The notes under the pieces were generated by a model. That model was not told where the DNA came from, made no database searches, and saw only the letters and a list, made by a program, of their open reading frames with translations. From assembly GCA_019637585.1 (NCBI GenBank), contig JAHBVL010000008.1, positions 1 to 64,000 on the forward strand: a stretch of 64,000 bases of DNA, written 5' to 3'. Made by a program: the position numbers and the translations under genes. This document shows, one piece after another, positions 8,095-16,272 of the stretch. Numbering within the stretch: position 1 is the first letter of the stretch; every line of letters starts with the position of its first letter. This DNA is from Thermomicrobiales bacterium (lineage in GTDB: Bacteria > Chloroflexota > Chloroflexia > Thermomicrobiales > UBA6265).

Positions 8095-9459
8095 CTAGTT
8101 CGCGGTTCCCTGGAAGGTGAGGACACCATCGACCACCCGGATCAAACCGATCACTGGGTTGTCGATATCACCCTCGTCGTTGAAACTCCACGTCGTTCCG
8201 GCCAGTGTCACGAACCCTTCGGTTCCGAACATCTGATCGAGGATGGCGGTACGATCGGCTGCGCCCGCCCGCTCGATCGCCTGCAGCACCACGACCATCG
8301 ATTCGTACGCATACACCGCGTAGGAATCGGGCTGGCCGGTCTCACCGAGGTCGAGTCGCTCGCGAATGCGCGCGACATAGTCAGCGCCCGGGCCACCCAG
8401 CTCGACCAGTGCGTCTGCGCTGAATCCACCAAAGGTGATCCATGCACCCTCGGCAGCATCGGCCGCACCCTGGACGAACGTGTCGGTGTTCAGGCCGTCC
8501 GGACCGAGGAATGTCACATCATCGGCTGACATGACGCCGCGCATGTCCTGAAGCAGCTTTGCCGCATTGTTGTCGACTGTTGCACCGACGTAGATGATAT
8601 CTGGACCGGCGTCAGCAATCGACGTCATCAGTGACTGATAGTCGGAGGCTCGTGGGTCATACCCGTCATTCCCGAGCACTTCGCCGCCTTCTTGCGCGAA
8701 GATCAGCGCAAACACGTTGGCCACGCCTTTTCCATACAGACTGTTGTCATGGAGAATATACGCCTTGGAGCGGCCGTTCTCGTGGATTGCCCACCGCGCT
8801 CCGGCGTCGCCCTGGACGTGGTCGGCAGGGCAAACGCGCATGTAGTTTCGCGTTCCGGTCGGATAATACAGATCCGGCTCACCCTCTTCGGTGGCGCCCT
8901 CGAACGATGTCGTCAGACCCGGATAGGTATTGGCAAAGGAAATCTGCGCGAGCCCTGCAACGTTTGTCAGCGGGACGGAGATCGCTGCCGATCCGGAGTT
9001 GTAGGTGCCCAGATAAGCCATGCAGGACTCGTCATTGATCGCCCGGTTGGCGTTCTCCGTTGCCTTGCCCGGATCCCATCGGCCCTCATTCGCCGCGATG
9101 CCTTCGTCGAGCGGCTCGTACTCGATGGCAAATCCACCGGCGGCGTTTCCGAAGTCCTCGAGGCACATATACGTCGCCTCAATGGCGTGACCACCGATCC
9201 GCTCCATAGCACCGGTGAACGGCCAGGATGAGTAGAGCTTAATTGTGCCCTTGCTCGTGTCAGTGGTATGCGGCGTACCAGGTATGCCAATCGTGGCGGC
9301 CTCGGGAAGATCCTGCGCCTTGGCCGCATGCACGGCAAGGACGTTTCCGACGAGTCCGGCGGAAAGCCCGGCCACGGCGGCTCGCTGCGTGAACTCCCTG
9401 CGTGTGATCTTCGACTGATGGAGTTGCGCGATAAGACCGGCAATCGATTCTCGTGCCAT
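8095..9459 (-). CDS. livK: Branched-chain amino acid ABC transporter substrate-binding protein with Tat signal
   Basis: Extracellular LIV-type periplasmic-binding-fold protein delivering a branched-chain or related amino acid to LivHM. Length 454, longer than classic LivK. The N-terminus is a twin-arginine signal: TRREFTQRAAV (R20, R21, F23), a hydrophobic stretch, then AKAQD as a likely cleavage region. The body has ABC-SBP features such as KAYILHDNSLYGKGVANVF. It is the first gene of the operon, with GGAGG about 10 nt before the ATG. Substrate cannot be fixed from sequence; urea or short-chain amides are alternatives for this family. Confidence 0.92.
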   Translation of the reverse strand: MARESIAGLIAQLHQSKITRREFTQRAAVAGLSAGLVGNVLAVHAAKAQDLPEAATIGIPGTPHTTDTSKGTIKLYSSWPFTGAMERIGGHAIEATYMCLEDFGNAAGGFAIEYEPLDEGIAANEGRWDPGKATENANRAINDESCMAYLGTYNSGSAAISVPLTNVAGLAQISFANTYPGLTTSFEGATEEGEPDLYYPTGTRNYMRVCPADHVQGDAGARWAIHENGRSKAYILHDNSLYGKGVANVFALIFAQEGGEVLGNDGYDPRASDYQSLMTSIADAGPDIIYVGATVDNNAAKLLQDMRGVMSADDVTFLGPDGLNTDTFVQGAADAAEGAWITFGGFSADALVELGGPGADYVARIRERLDLGETGQPDSYAVYAYESMVVVLQAIERAGAADRTAILDQMFGTEGFVTLAGTTWSFNDEGDIDNPVIGLIRVVDGVLTFQGTAN

Positions 9460-9845
9460 GTTCCTGGTTCCTCCTCGAGTGCGCTCCGCGGTCCCGACCA
9501 GTCCCTACCGGCATCACGCCGCGGAAATGCAACACACCAGTTCGCCGTCGCTACTCGCCGGTCGAAGCGTCTGCAATGCCCAACGTTTCCGTGGTGATCG
9601 GTCGTCTGCGGGGCGCGGCAGAGCCGCTATCGGTGGCGAATGACGCTTTGCGAATTCTGGTCTGGGAGAATACTGGCGCGTTCCTCCATTGTCAACCAAT
9701 CACCGCGTTCCACGGCGGCCCATTCCTTTGCAACGCCACACGAGCCAGTACAGAGCCCCCAATCTCTCCTCCAGGGAAGGCATACTTATCATTCGATGCG
9801 CGCCCTTCCACGGGCGGAGTTCCATCTGCCGAAAGAACCACTGTG
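9460..9845. other. Divergent intergenic region, liv operon leader
   Basis: This 386-bp gap lies between the liv operon (leftward) and the gene at 9846 (rightward). It holds the liv promoter and a leader of about 200 nt. I found no credible gene. Short reading frames here have atypical composition, and no promoter for the rightward gene stands out. Confidence 0.7.
9667..9695 (-). promoter_or_regulatory. Sigma-70-type promoter of the liv operon
   Basis: On the minus strand TTGACA (9695-9690) and TATTCT (9672-9667) are separated by exactly 17 bp. The -35 matches consensus and the -10 matches at four of six positions. Transcription would begin near 9660, leaving an untranslated leader of about 200 nt before livK. 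Confidence 0.75.
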
Positions 9846-10361
9846 ATGACCGAGAACGCCGATCCTTCATCCACGCCGGGCGAGCCCGCAACGTCTCTCG
9901 CCGCCATACCCGATTTCTCTCCCGACGAGCGCTATCTCCTTCAGCTCGCGCAACAGTTCCTGCAGGACGCCGGCTTCTATTCGTACCTGATGATCGATGA
10001 CGAGCAGCGCTGGGTCGCCGCCGCCGATGATGAAGCCGGCCGGGTCGATGTGCGAATCGACGCAGCGGCATACCAGATCGAGGTGTGCAGTTCCTCCCCT
10101 GGTCTCTTCATGGAAGAAGAGAGTGAATGGCGCCGAACGGCACTGGAACGCCTGGCCCGCCGCGTCGTGCCCAATGTGGCTCGCGGTATGCTCGTCGAGC
10201 ATGAATCGGCATTCTGGAGCGAAGAGGATCGCGGCGTCGCGGTCTGCATTGCACGGCATCTACCGCTGGACGATGCTCAGCAGGTGCCGCTCGTCGTGCG
10301 CCAGGGGCTCGATCAGCTGGAAGAATTGCTCACACGCGTCGAATCGGAGCTGAGAACCTGA
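9846..10361 (+). CDS. Hypothetical acidic protein upstream of adenine deaminase
   Basis: This 171-residue soluble, acidic protein has no membrane segment or signal. An alpha/beta pattern (DAGFYSYLMIDDEQRWVAAA, then VDVRIDAAAYQIEV) with a helical C-terminal half recalls small YbjN/secretion-chaperone-like folds, but I cannot assign a family. The frame extends upstream, but that part looks non-coding; ATG 9846 is the first start followed by protein-like sequence. Its stop overlaps the adenine deaminase ATG by one base (TGATG), so the two are probably co-translated. Confidence 0.65.
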   Translation: MTENADPSSTPGEPATSLAAIPDFSPDERYLLQLAQQFLQDAGFYSYLMIDDEQRWVAAADDEAGRVDVRIDAAAYQIEVCSSSPGLFMEEESEWRRTALERLARRVVPNVARGMLVEHESAFWSEEDRGVAVCIARHLPLDDAQQVPLVVRQGLDQLEELLTRVESELRT

Positions 10362-12136
10362 TGTCCGAAAGACCAACCAACGGCTACGCCAGCGGGTCCG
10401 GTAATCCGGAGCTGTTGCCATCGTTCGAGCGGAAGAGCCTCGCGTTCAACAGCCAGGACTGGCGACGGCGCATCGTCGCGGCCCGCAGCACCGGTCCCGC
10501 CGATGTGACACTGGCCGGCGGCCAGGTGGTCAATGTCTTCACCGGCGAGCTGGATGAAGCGAATGTCGCCATCACCGCCGGGCGAATCTCCGGCGTGGGC
10601 AGCTACAACCGCCCCGGCGAATACATCGACTGCCGGGGCAAGTACATCGCGCCTTCCTTTGTCGATCCGCATATCCATCTGGAGAGCTCGCTGGTCTGGC
10701 TGCCGGAGTTCGCCCGGGCGGTCGTTCCTCACGGAACGGGCGCCGTCGTGACCGATCCGCATGAAATCGCCAACGTCGCCGGTCTCCCCGGCGTCGAGGC
10801 CATGCGCGAGGCCGCGGCGATCTTGCCGCTCCACGTTGGTTTCACCGCTCCATCCTGCGTTCCCGCCAGCGCGATGGAGAGTCCCGGCGCCAGATTCGGC
10901 CACAAGGAAGTCGAGGCAATGCTGAGCTGGCCGGAAACACTCGGTCTCGGCGAGCTCATGAATGTGATGGGCGCTGGTTCCGGCGACTCGGCAATGGGTA
11001 TGAAGCTCGCCGCGGCCGAGGGGCGCCGCCGCGAGGGCCACGCCCCCAGCGTGCGGGGCGCCACCCTGCAGACCTATCTCGCCGCCCGGGTCCATTCCGA
11101 CCATGAGTCGACCTCCCTCGAAGAAGCCTACGAGAAGCTCCGCAACGGACTGATGATCATGATTCGGGAGGGCACGAGCGAGCGCAACCTCGACGAGCTC
11201 CTGCCGCTGGCCACCGGGTACACCCAGTCTCGATGCACCTTCTGCTCAGACGATCGCGATTGCCATACCCTCCTGCAAACCGGACACATCGATTCGATCG
11301 TCAGGGCGGCGATCCGCGGCGGCATCGATCCCGCCCAAGCCATCCGGATGGCCACCTGGAACGCCGCCGACTACTGGCGGCTCGATGGCATCGGCGCGGT
11401 GGCGCCCGGATTCGAAGCGAATCTGGTGGTGCTGGACAGCCTGGAAGAGGTCACGGTGCATATGACTCTCTTCCAGGGTCAGGTCGTGGCCAGGGACGGG
11501 AAGATGGCCGTCGACCTGCCCGATTCACCGGCCCCGGACTGGCTGACGTCGTCGGTGCATGTCCCGTCACTCGACCGTGAGTCGCTCCGCCTCGATCCGA
11601 AAGCGGCCACCAGCGCGGTCGTTGTCGAAGTTGGTCAGATCGTGACCCAGCATGAGCGAAGACTGGAACCGCTCGTTGTCGATGGCGCTGCCGTAGCCGA
11701 TCTCGACCGCGATCTGCTCAAACTCGTCTGCGTCGAACGACACAAGGGGACCGGCCGTGTCGGCGCCGGATACGTGCGCGGCTTCGGTCTGCGACGCGGC
11801 GCCATCGCCAGCTCCATCGCCCACGACGCGCACAATATCGTTGTCGTCGGCGCGAACGACGACGACATGCTCGCCGCAATCGAGGCGATCGTGGCCATGC
11901 AGGGTGGATTGGTTGCGGTCGATGGCGGCGAGGTCAAAGCGTCGCTGCCCCTGCCCATCGGTGGAATCATGTCCGACCGGCCACTCCAGGAGGTTTCCGG
12001 GGCGATCCAGCGGCTCGAAGGAGCGGCGCACCACCTCGGCAGCCCGCTGTCGTCGCCATTCGGCATCCTGGCATTCGTCGCGCTCTCGGTCATCCCCTAC
12101 GCTCGCGTCACCGACAAGGGATTCGTGTCGTTCTAG
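10361..12136 (+). CDS. ade: Adenine deaminase
   Basis: Hydrolyses adenine to hypoxanthine and ammonia in purine salvage. It is an amidohydrolase-superfamily enzyme of 591 residues, the usual Ade length. The metal motif VDPHIHLESS (H104, H106) is followed by TDPHEIANV, ARVHSDHES and CSDDRD, and by the C-terminal Ade domain with GVVAPG-like and SSIAHDAHNIVVVG segments. The SSIAHDAHN motif separates Ade from other amidohydrolases. Co-translated with the preceding unknown gene. No other purine-salvage gene is adjacent; purD lies 39 kb away. Confidence 0.95.
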   Translation: MSERPTNGYASGSGNPELLPSFERKSLAFNSQDWRRRIVAARSTGPADVTLAGGQVVNVFTGELDEANVAITAGRISGVGSYNRPGEYIDCRGKYIAPSFVDPHIHLESSLVWLPEFARAVVPHGTGAVVTDPHEIANVAGLPGVEAMREAAAILPLHVGFTAPSCVPASAMESPGARFGHKEVEAMLSWPETLGLGELMNVMGAGSGDSAMGMKLAAAEGRRREGHAPSVRGATLQTYLAARVHSDHESTSLEEAYEKLRNGLMIMIREGTSERNLDELLPLATGYTQSRCTFCSDDRDCHTLLQTGHIDSIVRAAIRGGIDPAQAIRMATWNAADYWRLDGIGAVAPGFEANLVVLDSLEEVTVHMTLFQGQVVARDGKMAVDLPDSPAPDWLTSSVHVPSLDRESLRLDPKAATSAVVVEVGQIVTQHERRLEPLVVDGAAVADLDRDLLKLVCVERHKGTGRVGAGYVRGFGLRRGAIASSIAHDAHNIVVVGANDDDMLAAIEAIVAMQGGLVAVDGGEVKASLPLPIGGIMSDRPLQEVSGAIQRLEGAAHHLGSPLSSPFGILAFVALSVIPYARVTDKGFVSF

Positions 12137-12170
12137 GGCGGGACGGATCCCGGCTTCGACTCGCCCGCAT

Positions 12171-12290
12171 CGTCATTCCGAGCAAAGTCGAGGAATCTCT
12201 CGTTCGCGTCCGGAGACCTGCTCATGTGCAGCGTTCCCAGACTCGACCGAGAGATCCCTCCACTCCGCTTCGCTCCGGTCGGGATGACGA
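12171..12290. repeat. Inverted-repeat element (CGTCAT...ATGACG family), copy 1
   Basis: It runs from CGTCATTCCGA to GGGATGACGA with complementary halves (AGGAATCTCTCG against CGAGAGATCCCT). It lies between ade and nadB, which are on the same strand. Related copies are at 54074-54182 and 57411-57518. Confidence 0.8.
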
Positions 12291-12318
12291 GCGAAGGGCG
12301 CGGTCGAGTTCGTGTCGG

Positions 12319-12352
12319 TGCTACACTAAGTCACTTCGGGCGAGACCGCCCG
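12319..12352 (+). promoter_or_regulatory. nadB extended -10 promoter and 5' hairpin
   Basis: TGCTACACT (12319-12327) is an extended -10 with no clear -35. The predicted transcript would start near 12334, directly at a hairpin, CGGGCG-AGAC-CGCCCG (12337-12352), followed by TTTCTT. This could be a weak terminator/attenuator or a stabilising 5' hairpin ahead of nadB. Confidence 0.4.
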
Positions 12353-12374
12353 TTTCTTCGTACCGGAGCATTCC

Positions 12375-14054
12375 ATGACATTTGGGACAGGTCCCCTTGT
12401 CGATCCAGCCTCTCTTTCTGGACCTGAATTGCGCTACGACGCCGTTGTCATCGGCGCAGGCGTCGCCGGGCTCTCTTTCGCGCTCCGGCTCCCCGCCGAC
12501 TTCCGCGTCGCCCTGCTGACCAAGGGCAACCTGGGAGAAAGCAACACCCGCTATGCCCAGGGAGGTATATCGGCGGCGGTCGGTCCGGACGACTCTCCCC
12601 ACTTGCATGAAGAAGACACCCTCGCCGCCGGTGCGGGACTCTGCGACCCTGCCGCCGTCCATGAGCTCGTCGAAGGAGCCCCGGAAGCGGTCGACTGGCT
12701 CATCTCGATCGGTGCGCAGTTCGATACCGACCCGGATGGCTCGATCGCGCTCGGCATGGAAGCCGCACACAGCCGGCATCGCGTCCTGCACGCCGGCGGC
12801 GACGCGACCGGATTCGAGGTCGAGCGGACAATGGTGGAAGCCGTCCATCAGCGCCCCAACATCGATATCTATGCCAATACCTTTGCCATCGACCTGATCG
12901 TCGACGAGGGCACCTGCCGGGGATTGATTGGCGTCCTGCCGGACGACGCTCACTCGCTCGTTCGTTTCACTGCTCCGGTCGTGGTTCTCGCCGCCGGGGG
13001 TGCTGGCCAGCTCTGGTCGGTGACCTCCAACCCGCCGGGAGCCACGGCAGACGGACTGGCCATGGCCTTGCGGGCCGGGGTGGCAGTCGCCGACCTCGAA
13101 TTCGTCCAGTTTCACCCTACCGTCATGGCCGTGCCCGGCTGGGAGTCATTCCTGGTCACCGAAGCCGTGCGGGGAGAAGGCGCCTATCTGCGCGATGAAG
13201 CGGGTAATCGCTTCATGACCGCCCTCCATCCCCTCGCCGAACTCGCTCCTCGCGATGTCGTCGCCCGCGGCATTCAGTCGACGATGGCATCGACCCCATC
13301 TGGGCAGGTCTTTCTCGACCTTCGTCATCTCGATCGCGACGCCATGCTCGCTCGCTTTCCCACCATCGCCCAGGAGCTGAAGCGGCGGGGGTTGAGCCTG
13401 ACCGACGATCTCATTCCGGTGGCGCCCGCCGCTCACTATTTCATCGGCGGCGTGGTTGCCGCTGCGAATGGCGTCACCAGCATGCCCGGTCTGCTGGCCC
13501 TGGGCGAAGCAGCCTGTTCCGGCGTCCATGGCGCGAATCGTCTGGCCAGCAACTCCCTCCTGGAGGGACTCGTGTTCGGCCGTGATGCCGCGGCATACGT
13601 CGCCGAAATGCAGACGCCCGCCGGCATTCCCTCCGCATCGCCGAAGGAGTCCGCCGGTCCTCCGGCAGAGGCTTCCGCTGAGGTGAGAGGCATTGTCGAA
13701 GCCGTGCAGTCGATCATGAGTCAGCATGTAGCTGTCGTTCGTGATGCCGGCGGCCTCCGAAAGGCCGAAGCGGCTGTCCGCGAACTGGCCTCGAAGCTCG
13801 ACGACATCCCCACATCCGGCAAAGCGGTCTGGGAAGCCCGCAATCTGATTCAGGCGGCCCTTGCCGTTGCCGGCGCTGCGACCTTCAGGGAGGAAAGCCG
13901 CGGCGCTCACTTCCGCAGCGACTACCCGGAGACCCTGACCGAGCTCGACGGTCAACACTCACTTCTCGTCTCTGCCGAATCAGGCTGGCAATTTGGTTCG
14001 CTCAGCGATCCCCTCCCCGCGCCATCACCCGTCACCGCGGCCGCGACCCGCTAG
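12375..14054 (+). CDS. nadB: L-aspartate oxidase
   Basis: FAD enzyme oxidising L-aspartate to iminoaspartate, the first step of de novo NAD synthesis. The 559-residue protein has the N-terminal dinucleotide motif GAGVAGL (27-33), the substrate-side NTRYAQGGISA, the HSRHRVLHAGGDATG active-site region, FVQFHPT, and the C-terminal helical domain of the fumarate-reductase/AspOx family. An AspOx-type Glu lies in FVTEAVRGEG-like sequence (LVTEAVRGEG). GGAG lies about 10 nt before the ATG. nadC lies about 32 kb downstream, and nadA is not in the window. Confidence 0.95.
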   Translation: MTFGTGPLVDPASLSGPELRYDAVVIGAGVAGLSFALRLPADFRVALLTKGNLGESNTRYAQGGISAAVGPDDSPHLHEEDTLAAGAGLCDPAAVHELVEGAPEAVDWLISIGAQFDTDPDGSIALGMEAAHSRHRVLHAGGDATGFEVERTMVEAVHQRPNIDIYANTFAIDLIVDEGTCRGLIGVLPDDAHSLVRFTAPVVVLAAGGAGQLWSVTSNPPGATADGLAMALRAGVAVADLEFVQFHPTVMAVPGWESFLVTEAVRGEGAYLRDEAGNRFMTALHPLAELAPRDVVARGIQSTMASTPSGQVFLDLRHLDRDAMLARFPTIAQELKRRGLSLTDDLIPVAPAAHYFIGGVVAAANGVTSMPGLLALGEAACSGVHGANRLASNSLLEGLVFGRDAAAYVAEMQTPAGIPSASPKESAGPPAEASAEVRGIVEAVQSIMSQHVAVVRDAGGLRKAEAAVRELASKLDDIPTSGKAVWEARNLIQAALAVAGAATFREESRGAHFRSDYPETLTELDGQHSLLVSAESGWQFGSLSDPLPAPSPVTAAATR

Positions 14055-14068
14055 CTCCGGATCGACCC

Positions 14069-15403
14069 ATAACGAATCGCTATCACGACATCACCGAAGA
14101 GATCGAGCGGCGCAGCGCGCTGAGCGCCGGGTTCGTTGCCGACCCGTTTCAGAATCACACGACACTCGCCCGGAATCTCGACCGTACCCGGTCGCTCCTC
14201 GCCGACCTCGGCAACCCGGGCGCTTCGCTTCGGATCGTGCACGTCGCCGGCAGCAAGGGAAAAGCCACAACCTCCGCCCACATCGCCAACATCCTGACCG
14301 CCGCCGGCTTTCGAACCGGGCTGTTCACCTCACCCCACCTGCACAGCTGGCGAGAGCGAATCTCCATCGACGGCGCGATGATCGCGCAGAGCGAATTCGG
14401 GCTGGCTGGCGACCGGGTTCTTTCGGCAATCCAGGATTTCGAACGTTCGGACCGGGGCATCGGTTCGATCAACGCGTCGGAGATGCTCCTGGCCATGGCG
14501 CTGACCCACTTCTCCCAGTCGCGGTGCCACTTTGCCGTGGTCGAGGTGGGGCTCGGCGGACGGTACGACGCGACCAATGTCGCCGACCCAGACGTGACCG
14601 TGATCACCGAGCTCGAACTCGAGCACGCGGCCATTCTGGGCCCCGCGCTGGCCGACATCGCCTGGAACAAGGGGGGCATCATCAAATCGCACATTCCCGT
14701 TGCCGCATTACGGCCTCCTGCGGAAGCGGAACGGGTCTTGCGGGAGATCGCCTCGGAGATGGAGGCGCCCATGCTCATGGAGGAGCGGGAGTGGGTCTGG
14801 AAAACCACAGACAACGGCGTTGTTGTCGAGATGCCGCACCGCACGATCGATGACATTGTTCCTTCGGCGCCTGGTCGGCACCAGCGACAGAACGCTGCCT
14901 TGGCGGCGGTCGCCGTTTCACAGCTCGAGGGTGCGAATCTGCCGCCATCGGACGACGCCATTCGGACCGGGATTCGGCGCACCCGGTTGCTGGGTCATTT
15001 CGAGATCGCCGAGACCGACCGGGGCAACTTCGTGCTCGACGTCGCTCATACGCCGCAATCGATCGATCTGTTGATCCAGGCGTTGCAGGAAGTGGGTATC
15101 GCACGGCCCCGCGTGGTCGCGGGACTTCTGAACGACAAGGAGATCGATGACATCGTCGGGAAACTTGCCGCTGTCGCGTCGTCGGTCACCCTGACGCCGG
15201 TGCGGAGCCCTCGCAGCGCCAGTCTGGAGCAGATCGTTCGCGCCGCGGCGCCATGGCCGTCGGTCGTGCGCGCGGTTTCCCAGATGTCGTCTGCGCTTTT
15301 CCCAGCAGATTCACAGACAGATGAACCAGACTGGACAGTAGTAACCGGTTCCTCTGCGCTGGTCGCCGAATCGCGGGAACGACTCGGCCTGGCCGAACGT
15401 TGA
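14069..15403 (+). CDS. folC: Folylpolyglutamate/dihydrofolate synthase with an unusual start
   Basis: Adds glutamate to (dihydro)folate in an ATP-dependent Mur-ligase-type reaction. The P-loop HVAGSKGKATTS and LFTSPHLHSWRERI, VEVGLGGRYDATNV and FVLDVAHTPQS mark FolC. The first ATG/GTG/TTG in frame is the GTG at 14237, directly before the P-loop, so it would delete the normal N-terminus. Upstream codons in the same frame encode a good FolC N-terminus (RYHDITEEIERRSALSAG, then LARNLDRTRSLLADLG). I therefore place the start at ATA 14069, 14 bp after nadB; this choice is tentative. Without it the protein would be 388 residues. Confidence 0.85.
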   Translation: MTNRYHDITEEIERRSALSAGFVADPFQNHTTLARNLDRTRSLLADLGNPGASLRIVHVAGSKGKATTSAHIANILTAAGFRTGLFTSPHLHSWRERISIDGAMIAQSEFGLAGDRVLSAIQDFERSDRGIGSINASEMLLAMALTHFSQSRCHFAVVEVGLGGRYDATNVADPDVTVITELELEHAAILGPALADIAWNKGGIIKSHIPVAALRPPAEAERVLREIASEMEAPMLMEEREWVWKTTDNGVVVEMPHRTIDDIVPSAPGRHQRQNAALAAVAVSQLEGANLPPSDDAIRTGIRRTRLLGHFEIAETDRGNFVLDVAHTPQSIDLLIQALQEVGIARPRVVAGLLNDKEIDDIVGKLAAVASSVTLTPVRSPRSASLEQIVRAAAPWPSVVRAVSQMSSALFPADSQTDEPDWTVVTGSSALVAESRERLGLAER

Positions 15404-15463
15404 AAGAAGTAGAGATTGGCGCGATGGGGCCTGCCAGAACCGCCGTTCAGGTAGACTGATGTT

Positions 15464-15634
15464 ATGGAGGGTAGTGCGGCAGATCGACCCTTCATCTGGG
15501 AAGGACATCCCAAAGTGGACATCGTGACGTATAGCAAGGTGAAACCCGCCGGCAGGAGGGGCGACCGCGCCGTCCTCCGCCGGGAGTGCAGCCAGATCGA
15601 AAGCTCGTGGTGCGAGGATGACCAAGCACCCTGA
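15464..15634 (+). CDS. Candidate 56-residue ORF overlapping the sigma-factor start
   Basis: It starts ATG-GAG-GGT, encodes a basic peptide with two cysteines, and ends 17 bp inside the sigma gene. The sigma ATG (15618) has GAGG directly abutting it, too close for normal initiation, so coupling to translation of this frame is conceivable. I see no homology. It may be only leader sequence. Confidence 0.25.
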   Translation: MEGSAADRPFIWEGHPKVDIVTYSKVKPAGRRGDRAVLRRECSQIESSWCEDDQAP

Positions 15635-16235
15635 AGCCCAGCTGGCGAGTGACGCGGAACTGATCGGACAGGCGGCCCTCGGGGATCCGGCGGCGCTGGA
15701 AGTCCTGTACGATCGATACTCGCGTGTGGTTTTTTCGTTTGCCCTGCGGATCGTCGGCGATCCGCAGATCGCTGAGGAAATTCTGCAGGAGGTCTTCTTC
15801 CGAGTCTGGCAGCAAGGGTCGTCTTTTCAGTCGAGCCGAGGCTCGCTGGTGACATGGCTGCTCAGCATCACGCACAATCTCTCGATCGACGAGATTCGTA
15901 AACGAAACCGCCGGCCACAGCGATCCGATTCAGCGGAACCGGAACAACTCCTGGCCTCGGTGAGCGACGAATCGGTCAATATCGAAGATGAAGTGTGGCT
16001 TGGCAGTCTCAGGCAATCGATCAACGACGCACTCGCCCAATTGCCTGACGCCCAGCGTGAACCCATCGAACTGGCGTACTTCCGAGGTTTGACGCAGCGG
16101 GAGATTGCCGATCAGCTGGGAGAGCCACTGGGCACCATCAAAACCCGGATGCGACTCGGAATGCTGAAGCTGCGGGAGTTTCTCGGTCAGGAAGCGAGCG
16201 ACATCATCGAACCCGCAGGGGCCGATGTCGCCTGA
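15618..16235 (+). CDS. ECF-family RNA polymerase sigma factor
   Basis: Group 4 sigma factor of 205 residues. Region 2 (ALEVLYDRYSRVVFSFALRI, then AEEILQEVFFRVWQQ) binds the -10, and region 4 (LPDAQREPIELAYFRG, then EIADQLGEPLGTIKTRMR) is the helix-turn-helix for the -35. The order and the serine-rich linker match the SigK/RpoE-like group paired with zinc anti-sigma factors. The anti-sigma gene follows after 37 bp. Its N-terminal TKHPEAQLASD is a short extension. The target promoters are not identifiable here. Confidence 0.93.
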   Translation: MTKHPEAQLASDAELIGQAALGDPAALEVLYDRYSRVVFSFALRIVGDPQIAEEILQEVFFRVWQQGSSFQSSRGSLVTWLLSITHNLSIDEIRKRNRRPQRSDSAEPEQLLASVSDESVNIEDEVWLGSLRQSINDALAQLPDAQREPIELAYFRGLTQREIADQLGEPLGTIKTRMRLGMLKLREFLGQEASDIIEPAGADVA

Positions 16236-16272
16236 GTCGGAGCCATCATCACGCGGTTGATGACTCCGGGAA

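Noticed and set aside
9260-9535. Leader peptide upstream of and overlapping livK
   Set aside because: The frame continues through livK out of phase, has no run of branched-chain codons and no conserved look.
13993-14853. Alternative frame across the folC start
   Set aside because: Arg/His-rich shadow translation; it does not restore a FolC N-terminus by frameshift.
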